64,000 nt of DNA from Prevotella melaninogenica (lineage in GTDB: Bacteria > Bacteroidota > Bacteroidia > Bacteroidales > Bacteroidaceae): assembly GCF_003609775.1 (NCBI RefSeq), contig NZ_AP018049.1, positions 620,001 through 684,000 of the forward strand, written 5' to 3'. Shown one piece after another: positions 37,481-45,379 of this stretch. Position 1 is the first letter of the stretch. Each line of letters opens with the position of its first letter. A program made the translations under genes and the position numbers. The notes beneath the pieces were generated by a model. The model was not told the origin of the DNA, did no database searches, and saw only the letters and a program-made list of their open reading frames with translations.

Positions 37481-37507
37481 ATCCCCTTCTCTTTTAGAGA
37501 GGGGGAT
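37481..37507. repeat. GAGAGGGG-type hairpin
   Basis: ATCCCCTTCTCT pairs with AGAGAGGGGGAT around a short loop. It resembles the hairpin at 48905-48942, a REP-like intergenic form. It may end transcription of the DUF3078 gene. Confidence 0.5.
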
Positions 37508-37558
37508 AGTATGTTTTATTATAACTTATTTCTTTTACTTTTTTTATATTCAATTGGC

Positions 37559-37588
37559 TTTGAGATTCGATAAATTTATGTACATTTG
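37559..37588 (+). promoter_or_regulatory. Promoter of the SusCD operon
   Basis: TTTG at 37559-37562 and TACATTTG at 37581-37588 match the -33/-7 consensus with an 18-bp spacer. The inferred leader before the susC start is about 110 bases. Confidence 0.65.
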
Positions 37589-37704
37589 CAGCGTAATCAA
37601 TATTAATACCTTTTTTATGTAGAATTTGTTGAGTGCACATTTGTGAAGAGATCTAATTCTTTTAATAAGTTAATATCAAAAATAATAACAATAAAGACTA
37701 ATCA

Positions 37705-40700
37705 ATGAAGTATCATCAACACATGTTTAGAACTTTAAGAAGCTTGCCTTCTTTGGTGTTTCTGACAGCTTTTATCTTGATGATTTCGTGGAGTTCTCCT
37801 GCTTCTGCACAGACGCCAGGAAAGAAGTTCTCGATTTCGTTTAAGGATAAGAGTGTTGCTCAGATTTTGGATTTCATTTCTACAAAGGGAGACTACAAGA
37901 TTAATTACTCAGACGATGTTAAGAACGACACATTGCTTCTTACCATCTCGTTTGAGGATGTAGACGAACTGAGTGCTGTGGAAAAACTATTGTCTCATTC
38001 TTCTTTCGTCTACAATATTGACGGAAAGGTGATTGATGTGTTCAAAATGAAGAACGCAACGCAGGGACAATACACAATTCGTGGTACTGTAAAAGACAAA
38101 GATGGATTGGGTGTGCCTTTTGCTATTGTGCAGATTAAGGGTACGTCGCAAGGTGTTACTGCCGATATTGATGGTAACTTCTCTATGCCTGTAGAAAAAG
38201 AGGAGGGAACGGTTACAATCTCCAGTGTGGGCTATGACGCTAAAACACTGAAGTATCATACTGGTAAGGCAATGAATGTTATCTTGACTTCTTCAGCTAT
38301 TGCAATGGGTGAGGTTACGGTTGTTGCATACGGTAAGCGTAATACACGTGAGCAGGTAGGTGCTATTGCTTCTGTGAAAGTTGAAGATTTGCAGAAGGCT
38401 CCAACCGCAAGTATTGAGAACCTCTTGCAAGGCCGTATGGCAGGTGTGGATGTAAGCAATCTCTCAGGTTCACCTGGTGGTGGTGGCTCTCGTATTACAA
38501 TTCGTGGCTTCAGTTCTCTTAATCAGAAGGGTATCAATGATGGTTCTCCACTCTATGTGATTGATGGTATTCCAGTGTCAAGTAGTGCTGGAGATGCAAC
38601 AGGTGGTATTAACCCATTGTCAGGACTTGATCCTTCAAGTATTGAGTCTGTACAGGTTCTCAAGGATGCTGCTTCTGCTTCCCTCTATGGTTCACGTGCA
38701 GGTAATGGTGTTATCCTTATCACTACGAAGAAAGGTAAGTCTGGACGTTCTGAGGTTAGCTTCAATGTGTCACAGTCTCTCTCTTGGTTACCAAGTACAC
38801 CAATGCAGACACTTGGTAAGGGTGAGCGTGATATAGCTCTTCTCCTTGCTAAAAGCCAGAGAGGTGCGCATTATGACTACATTACAGATAAGTTAGTTTA
38901 TCCTGGTTCTTATAAGGATTCATACGGCTGGGATGCTGATAATGATGGTGCGTATGACTATTTGTGGCGTAACGGTAAGGTGTTGGATTCAGAACGTCGT
39001 CTGCCAGGTATTGCACAGGACTCACTTAATACCTTTTATAATAACAGAACAAACTGGTGGAAGTATGCCTTTCGTGTAGGTAGAGTTACAAAAGCTGATA
39101 TGTTGTTGGCTGGTGGTACGGATAATATTAGATATATGGTTAATGCTGGTGTCTATGATGAAACTGGTATTATGATTAGTTCTAATTTCCGTCGTTTCAG
39201 TTTGTTGAGTAACCTTGACTTCAACTTGTCAACAAAGTTGAGTGCATTCACACGTATCAACCTTACATACGCTACGCAGAAAGCAGGAGCTGATGGAGGT
39301 CGTGTGCAGGGATTGACATTTGACCCGAAACGTACATCGACTCTCTTGCCAGGTAAGGGTAGTACTGCTGAACAAGTGGCGTTGAGACAGTTGAAAGATA
39401 TTGATAAGACCAACTCGAACTATAATGTTCGTCTGAGTGTTGGCTTGAACTATAACATCTTGAAGGGTTTGAAGTTCTCTTCTACTTATTCACTTGACCA
39501 TTACTTCACACGTGTGTACACATTCACACCTGATTACTTGAAGTATGATAAGAAGTCTGAGGTGCAGGCTTCTAACATTGCAATGACGAATGTTCAGACT
39601 GAGAATATCCTTACTTATAACCTCGCATTGCCAAGTGAACATAAGTTGGAGTTGATGGCTGGTATGACTTATAACTATGATTTGTTGCAAAATTTAAGTG
39701 GTACAGCAAAGGGTGGTCCTACTAACTCTATCAAGTATGCTGGTGAGGGCTGGCCTTCACTCTTCAATGATGGTGGAACGGTAAGAGCTGCACAGAGCTT
39801 CCTTACGAATCAGCAGGAGCAGTCATTGCTCAGTTTCTTGGGTCGTGCTGCTTATAGCTATAAGAAACGTTATATGGCAGAGCTTTCTATTCGCGCAGAT
39901 GGTTCAAGTGTGTTCGGTAAGGATGTACGTTGGGGAACCTTCCCTTCTGTAGGCCTTGGCTGGGCATTCAGTGAAGAACGCTTTATGAAGAAGTTCTGGT
40001 GGTTAAGCTTCGGTAAACTCCGTGCTTCTTGGGGTAAGTCTGGACAGAAGTTTCAGGAGCCTTACTTGGCTTTAGGTGTGATGGAGGAGAGTAACATCTT
40101 TAATGGTTCGTTAGGTCTTATCCCACAATCTATGGCTAATAAGAAGTTGACTTGGGAGGAGAGTGATCAGTATGACCTCGGACTTGACTTGCAACTCTTG
40201 GATTATCGCTTGAAGTTCAAACTTGATTATTACTATAAGTATTCAAGTAAGTTGTTGATGCAGTCTTATTTGCCAGGTAATGTCTTCCTTGCAACAAATA
40301 TGTGGGACAATGCTTCTGCTATCTCTAACGAGGGTATTGAGTTTGAGGCTCAATATGATGTTATCCGTAAGAAGAATTGGAATTGGAGTGTTGGTTTTAA
40401 CCTCTCTCACAATAAGAATATGCTGCGTAAGACATACAATGGTGAAGACCTTAATGATAAAGTCTTAGGTCGTCCTGTTTATGGTATTTATACTTTCAAG
40501 GATGAGGGAATCGTTCAGAAGGAGGAAGATATCCCAATGTATCTCAATGCGTCTGGTAAGCAGATTCCTCTTTACTTCCAGTCTATTAACAATCCATTGC
40601 GTGTGGGCGGAAGAAAGATTAAGGATCAGAACTATGATGGTGTGATTGATGATAAGGACCTCTACTATGCTGGTAGTACACTTCCTGCAGTTTATGGTGG

Positions 40701-41190
40701 TTTGAATAGCCATCTGGAATGGAAGGGTTTGAGCTTTGATGTACTCTTTAGCTATACTATTAGCCGTAAGGTAATGAATATGTATAAGAACAGTGCTTTC
40801 ACCTTTACAAAGGACTTTGGTGTTATTATGAACTACTTCCATTCTGGTGACTTCTGGACTACAAGCAATAGAGATGCGAAGTATCCATCACTTGAGTTCG
40901 CTGATAAGGATTATGTTGGACAGTTTGATGGTAACGTAGATTCTAACATTGAGAATATTAGTTTCTTACGTCTTAAGCAGTTGGTTATTGGCTATCAGAT
41001 ACCTAAGAACTGGTTGAAGGGTTCTTTCATTAAGGATGCTAATGTCTATCTCAGTGGTGAGAACTTGTTCTTGCTTACCAATTATTCAGGAGTAGACCCA
41101 GAAATTATCAACCCTTACTCTGGTAAGGACGATGGAACACAGTATCCATTGAATAGAAAAGTTACTTTGGGCCTCAACTTAAAATTCTAA
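37705..41190 (+). CDS. SusC/RagA TonB-linked outer membrane transporter with STN domain
   Basis: The 1161-residue protein has an N-terminal signal, then an STN domain (about 38-115, VAQILDFISTKGDYKINYSD). A carboxypeptidase-like beta domain follows (about 122-200, GTVKDKDGLGVPFAIVQIKG), then the SusC-type plug (SIENLLQGRMAGVDVSNLSG) and a 22-strand barrel ending VTLGLNLKF. The STN domain suggests control through an anti-sigma/ECF pair, which is not present nearby. It is the first gene of the 37.7-48.2 kb operon. The cargo is unknown; peptides are plausible given the M16 peptidase. Confidence 0.95.
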   Translation: MKYHQHMFRTLRSLPSLVFLTAFILMISWSSPASAQTPGKKFSISFKDKSVAQILDFISTKGDYKINYSDDVKNDTLLLTISFEDVDELSAVEKLLSHSSFVYNIDGKVIDVFKMKNATQGQYTIRGTVKDKDGLGVPFAIVQIKGTSQGVTADIDGNFSMPVEKEEGTVTISSVGYDAKTLKYHTGKAMNVILTSSAIAMGEVTVVAYGKRNTREQVGAIASVKVEDLQKAPTASIENLLQGRMAGVDVSNLSGSPGGGGSRITIRGFSSLNQKGINDGSPLYVIDGIPVSSSAGDATGGINPLSGLDPSSIESVQVLKDAASASLYGSRAGNGVILITTKKGKSGRSEVSFNVSQSLSWLPSTPMQTLGKGERDIALLLAKSQRGAHYDYITDKLVYPGSYKDSYGWDADNDGAYDYLWRNGKVLDSERRLPGIAQDSLNTFYNNRTNWWKYAFRVGRVTKADMLLAGGTDNIRYMVNAGVYDETGIMISSNFRRFSLLSNLDFNLSTKLSAFTRINLTYATQKAGADGGRVQGLTFDPKRTSTLLPGKGSTAEQVALRQLKDIDKTNSNYNVRLSVGLNYNILKGLKFSSTYSLDHYFTRVYTFTPDYLKYDKKSEVQASNIAMTNVQTENILTYNLALPSEHKLELMAGMTYNYDLLQNLSGTAKGGPTNSIKYAGEGWPSLFNDGGTVRAAQSFLTNQQEQSLLSFLGRAAYSYKKRYMAELSIRADGSSVFGKDVRWGTFPSVGLGWAFSEERFMKKFWWLSFGKLRASWGKSGQKFQEPYLALGVMEESNIFNGSLGLIPQSMANKKLTWEESDQYDLGLDLQLLDYRLKFKLDYYYKYSSKLLMQSYLPGNVFLATNMWDNASAISNEGIEFEAQYDVIRKKNWNWSVGFNLSHNKNMLRKTYNGEDLNDKVLGRPVYGIYTFKDEGIVQKEEDIPMYLNASGKQIPLYFQSINNPLRVGGRKIKDQNYDGVIDDKDLYYAGSTLPAVYGGLNSHLEWKGLSFDVLFSYTISRKVMNMYKNSAFTFTKDFGVIMNYFHSGDFWTTSNRDAKYPSLEFADKDYVGQFDGNVDSNIENISFLRLKQLVIGYQIPKNWLKGSFIKDANVYLSGENLFLLTNYSGVDPEIINPYSGKDDGTQYPLNRKVTLGLNLKF

Positions 41191-41195
41191 GAGAA

Positions 41196-42743
41196 ATGAA
41201 GAAGATTATAATGCTCTCAATATGTGGTTGTCTTCTGTCCTCTTGCAGCCTTGACTTGCAGCCAGAGAACGGATTGACTTACAGCAACTCGTTCAATACA
41301 GAGAAAGAGTTGAATGCAACAACCACTTCTATTCTATATTATATCAACACTGTCGTAGGTAACAACTACGTTCTTTCAACAGCAGGCATGAAGGCTGACG
41401 AAATACTCGATGGTAAGCAGTTACGCCAGTGGAATCCACGTACTGTGATTACAAGCGAGTATTCTTGGAAAGGTCTTTACGACATTATCTTTGAAGCTAA
41501 CCTTCTGCTTGATAATATAGATAAGACAAAGGACTTGACAGAAGACCGTCGGAAGTATCATGTAGGACAAGCAGAATTTGCTCTTGGACTATCTTATTTC
41601 CTCTTGGCACAACGATATGGTGAGGCAATCATTACAGAGAATTCTACTGAGATAAAGCCTTACTCTTTGTCTTCTCAGAGTGATGTACTCAATGCTGCAA
41701 TAGAACATGCAAAGAAGGCATTAGATATTTTGCCTACATGGGATAAGTTGACGGATTTGAATGGTGTGGCAATTACTAATCGTCAGACGGCTTCAAAGGG
41801 TACTGCCGCTGCCTTGCTTGCACAGATTTATGCGTGGAAGGGTAGTGTAACAGAACTTTATAAGTTGCAAGGTAATGCACAGGAAGATTATCAGAAGTCT
41901 ATCGATTACTCAACACAACTTATCGCTGGTCAGGTTGGTAACTATCAGCTATGTTCTTCTCCAGAGGAACTCTGCACGTATTTGTCTAATGAGAAGTCTC
42001 CTAACCCAGAGGTAATCTTTAGCTTGTACTTTGACAAGACACGCTCAGAGAATGTTGTTTCACCTAATGAGGTGGCACAGAACTTTGTTAGTTGGCCTGT
42101 TAGAGAAGACCAGACCTTGGCTGATTTGCCTTCAAGCAGTATCTATCAGCTTTATACTTCAACAGTAGAGTCTCTCTTCCCTGATGCTACTGATCAGCGT
42201 TTGCAGGCATTCTTCTATGAGTGGGGTACCTCACATGAGGTAGATGGAACAGACTATGCTATCATGTATAAGTTCAGAAAAGCAATTATGGATGCCGATC
42301 AATATTCTGCAAGTGGTAAGACCTATCGTACGGTAGATGCTAATTATGTTTACTGGCGACTTGCTGATTTCTATCTGTTGAGAGCTGAGTGCTATCAAAA
42401 GTTAGGTAATGAAGCAAAGGCTATTGCTGACCTCAATGTGATTCGTTCGCGTGCTGGTGCGCTTTCTTATCCATCAACATACGATACAGAGGGCTTGAAG
42501 AAAGCTATCTTCCGTGAAAGAGAGAAGGAGTTTATTGGTGAGAATGATGCACGTTATGCAGATGTTATCCGTAATGGCTACGTGAAAGAAGAATTGCAGG
42601 GTAAGTTCCTTTTGCTGACTAATCAAGACATTCAGGGTGGTGCACTCTTCCTTCCACTTCCAAAGGATTCATGGCAGGATAAGGATGGACATATTATTAA
42701 TACCCAGTTGCGCCAGAAGCCTTATTGGCAGGCTTATAACTAA
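41196..42743 (+). CDS. SusD/RagB substrate-binding lipoprotein
   Basis: The 515-residue lipoprotein (lipobox LSSC near residue 16) begins like SusD proteins (DLQPENGLTYSNSFNTEKEL). It has TPR-like helical repeats (QAEFALGLSYFLLAQRYGEA) and the C-terminal SusD motif YVYWRLADFYLLRAECYQKL, then NVIRSRAGA and FREREKEFIGEN. It forms the lid over the SusC barrel and captures the cargo at the cell surface. It starts 5 bp after susC. Confidence 0.95.
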   Translation: MKKIIMLSICGCLLSSCSLDLQPENGLTYSNSFNTEKELNATTTSILYYINTVVGNNYVLSTAGMKADEILDGKQLRQWNPRTVITSEYSWKGLYDIIFEANLLLDNIDKTKDLTEDRRKYHVGQAEFALGLSYFLLAQRYGEAIITENSTEIKPYSLSSQSDVLNAAIEHAKKALDILPTWDKLTDLNGVAITNRQTASKGTAAALLAQIYAWKGSVTELYKLQGNAQEDYQKSIDYSTQLIAGQVGNYQLCSSPEELCTYLSNEKSPNPEVIFSLYFDKTRSENVVSPNEVAQNFVSWPVREDQTLADLPSSSIYQLYTSTVESLFPDATDQRLQAFFYEWGTSHEVDGTDYAIMYKFRKAIMDADQYSASGKTYRTVDANYVYWRLADFYLLRAECYQKLGNEAKAIADLNVIRSRAGALSYPSTYDTEGLKKAIFREREKEFIGENDARYADVIRNGYVKEELQGKFLLLTNQDIQGGALFLPLPKDSWQDKDGHIINTQLRQKPYWQAYN

Positions 42744-42783
42744 TATTGGGTAAGGGATGTCACAATAAATATATGTTTGATAT

Positions 42784-43416
42784 ATGAAAAAGATTATATA
42801 TATAATAGCAGTGTGTCTTACAATGGGAGTACTCTCCAGTTGTACCAAGTATAATTTCGATGACACAGGTCTTGCTAATGGTAAGCATGATATGACCATG
42901 TGGGAATACTTTAAAAGCGATAGCTATAACTGGGATTCTCTTCGCGTGATGGCTGAGCGTGCTGGTTTAGTTTCTCTTTTCCAAGGTACAAGTCAGTATG
43001 GCAAGAACTTCACTTTCTTTGGTCCTACCAATCATAGTATCCGTCGTTATCTCTATGATAATGGGATGACGAGAGTATCAGATATTCCTGTTGCAGATTG
43101 CAAGAAGTTTATCTTGAATTGTGTTCTGCCTAACAAACGTGTGATGCTTGATGATTTTAAGGAAGGTGTTAAATCTTCTGATGCATCAACACCTATTGGT
43201 AAGGGAGGTGAGACTGTAGAGATGGCTTCAGGCAATCAGTTGTGGATTTATACTTTCCGCGAGTCTTACAACAGCGTTCCTGGTGCTGGACCTTTGCGTA
43301 TCCACTTGGTCTCTCCTACGACAACTAAGACGTCGGACGTTGCTTCATGTAATATTGAAACAAACACGGGAGTGGTTCACTCACTTGTTTATGACTTCAA
43401 CTTAACTGACTTTTAA
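42784..43416 (+). CDS. Fasciclin domain lipoprotein
   Basis: The 210-residue lipoprotein (lipobox LSSC near residue 20) contains one fasciclin-like domain: WEYFKSDSYNWDSLRVMAER, FTFFGPTNHSIRRYLYDNGM and FILNCVLPNKRVMLDDF, with late beta-strands. Fasciclin lipoproteins often accompany SusC/SusD pairs as accessory surface proteins for binding. It is cotranscribed with the next gene (4-bp gap). Confidence 0.85.
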   Translation: MKKIIYIIAVCLTMGVLSSCTKYNFDDTGLANGKHDMTMWEYFKSDSYNWDSLRVMAERAGLVSLFQGTSQYGKNFTFFGPTNHSIRRYLYDNGMTRVSDIPVADCKKFILNCVLPNKRVMLDDFKEGVKSSDASTPIGKGGETVEMASGNQLWIYTFRESYNSVPGAGPLRIHLVSPTTTKTSDVASCNIETNTGVVHSLVYDFNLTDF

Positions 43417-43419
43417 AAA

Positions 43420-43893
43420 ATGAAACAGATGAAGAAAGGAATCGCATTGCTGTGTCTTATGGCTCTTACAATAGGTTTTATGGTATCATGTAGCAAAATG
43501 GATGTAGGCTATTTGAGAACAACGGGTGCATCGTTTACTCCCGACTCTCTTAATGCCTTTCATAACGTTGATGCAACGAGTGAGCGTGGTATCAATAAGT
43601 TACCATTCGTTTCAACACGTATTCAAGGTGTTGCAGGTACTAACCCTATCAATTATGAATTGTCTGGAGTTAAGGCTGACAACCAAGAACAGGCACAGTT
43701 GTTTATGAAACTCTATAAGGAAGGTAAGATTTCAGTGACAGGTGGTTTGATAGTTGTTACACAAGAAGCTACACAACAGTTGTCAAATGGCAGATATCGC
43801 CTATCACTCAAGGTGTATAATCAGGACCATGAGGCTGTGCTGGAAGATATCTTTAAGGTTGTCGTAACAGATGATGAGTTGCTTGTTGACTAA
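43420..43893 (+). CDS. Small lipoprotein of SusCD operon, unknown
   Basis: The 157-residue lipoprotein has a signal and lipobox (FMVSC near residue 25; a start at the second Met, three codons in, is possible). The mature part contains LPFVSTRIQGVAGTNPINYE, then KISVTGGLIVVTQEATQQLS. It looks like one beta-sandwich of the cadherin/Ig-like kind with an early strand repeating the pattern of DUF1735-type accessory proteins; this match is weak. A surface role in the SusCD complex is inferred from position. Confidence 0.7.
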   Translation: MKQMKKGIALLCLMALTIGFMVSCSKMDVGYLRTTGASFTPDSLNAFHNVDATSERGINKLPFVSTRIQGVAGTNPINYELSGVKADNQEQAQLFMKLYKEGKISVTGGLIVVTQEATQQLSNGRYRLSLKVYNQDHEAVLEDIFKVVVTDDELLVD

Positions 43894-44047
43894 TATATTA
43901 TAACCGTACATACTACATACAACATTGATTTTATGTGTGTCTTTATTAATGTTTGGTAGAGATAAAAACGAATAGACTCAATGCTGTAAGTAGGGTATAG
44001 TTAAATAAATAACTTGAATAAAATAACCCATTATAAACAGATTAAAT

Positions 44048-45376
44048 ATGAAAAGAAGAAGATATATCTTACTGCTCGTATCCCTTTTAATGATGGCAGT
44101 ACAACTTCGTGCACAGCAGGGTGCAGAAGCAACAAATGGCATAAAATTCTTTAAGGGTACTTTCAGTGAGGCCTTAGCACAAGCTAAGCAGGAGAATAAG
44201 ATTGTTTTTGTTGACTTCTATGCAGTGTGGTGTGTTCCTTGTAAGAAAATGGCAAAGACTGTTTTCACACAGGAGGAAGTAGGAAAGTATTTCAATGAGC
44301 ACTTCATTAGCTTGCAGTTGGATGCTGAGAAGGGTGAGAATGTTGATATTGCTAAAAACTACAAGGTAGCTGCATATCCAACAGTAGCTTTCATTGCACC
44401 AGATGGTAAGGCTTTGTCTGTGAATACAGGTGCAATGGATAAGGACGAACTTATGGAGGCCGCTAAGATTGCAGCCGGCGAGAGTGTAAGTTTTGAAGAG
44501 CTTTATAATAAGTACAAGGCTGATAACAACGATCTTGATGTTCAGCAGCAACTTCTTCTCAAGGCACCATCTTTCTTGCAGGCACAGGAGGGTATGGATG
44601 CAGACAAGTGGGTAACACGTTTGCAGAAACTTTATAAGAGCTATGTAGCTGCAAAGGCACCATTGAAGCTTATCAATGAGAATGATTATTGTATCATTCT
44701 TACATTGGAAGGTGATGAAGATAAGGAGCACAAGCAGTATATGATTGACCTTATGAACGACCACCTTGATGATTGGATGAAGACCCTTGGTAAGGCACCA
44801 GCTTACTACATTGTTGAGGCTAACGACATCTTTGCTGAGGATATGGCAAAGGATGGCAACGTAAAGTATAAGGACTATGTAGAGAAAGTTAAGAACCAGT
44901 ATGCAAAGGCATACGAGGTTGTAGGCTTGACAGGTATTACTCCATACGAGAAGGCAAAGCTTTACTTTGACGCTCTCTTCAACTTGTATAAGAACAAGGA
45001 TGTAAATGGCTATGTGAAAGCCATGGAGACCTATTTCGATAAGATGGAGAACAATCTCCGTTCAGCTGACTATGGTAAGGCTGCACAGAACCTCTACATG
45101 GCAGCAGGCAAGAGTCTGAAGGCTAAGGATCATGAGGTTGCTATCAAGTGGGCTGAGAAAGCTTTGGCACAGGAAGATGCTGTGATGGATCGTGTAAACT
45201 ATATGGTAATGATCGGTGACTCTTATCGTGAGTTAAAGAACTATGGTAAGGCACGTGAATACTATAACCAGGCATTTGCTGAGACACTCCGTTTAGAGAA
45301 TATGGAGATGCCACAAGCTATGTTGCAAGGTGCAATCAAGCAGAAGCTCTCTACGCTCGAACTCCTTGAAAAGTAA
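44048..45376 (+). CDS. Thioredoxin-like protein with helical repeats
   Basis: The 442-residue secreted protein has a signal peptide (cleavage near LRA-QQG). The thioredoxin-like domain (about 30-145) has the active site WCVPC (Cys62, Cys65) in FVDFYAVWCVPCKKMAKTVF and the cis-Pro in AAYPTVAFIAPDG. The rest is alpha-helical with TPR-like repeats near the C terminus (YGKAREYYNQAFAETLRLEN). It is probably periplasmic and may handle disulfides of imported substrate or keep the M16 partner reduced (inference). It is 3 bp from the M16 gene. Confidence 0.85.
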   Translation: MKRRRYILLLVSLLMMAVQLRAQQGAEATNGIKFFKGTFSEALAQAKQENKIVFVDFYAVWCVPCKKMAKTVFTQEEVGKYFNEHFISLQLDAEKGENVDIAKNYKVAAYPTVAFIAPDGKALSVNTGAMDKDELMEAAKIAAGESVSFEELYNKYKADNNDLDVQQQLLLKAPSFLQAQEGMDADKWVTRLQKLYKSYVAAKAPLKLINENDYCIILTLEGDEDKEHKQYMIDLMNDHLDDWMKTLGKAPAYYIVEANDIFAEDMAKDGNVKYKDYVEKVKNQYAKAYEVVGLTGITPYEKAKLYFDALFNLYKNKDVNGYVKAMETYFDKMENNLRSADYGKAAQNLYMAAGKSLKAKDHEVAIKWAEKALAQEDAVMDRVNYMVMIGDSYRELKNYGKAREYYNQAFAETLRLENMEMPQAMLQGAIKQKLSTLELLEK

Positions 45377-45379
45377 ACA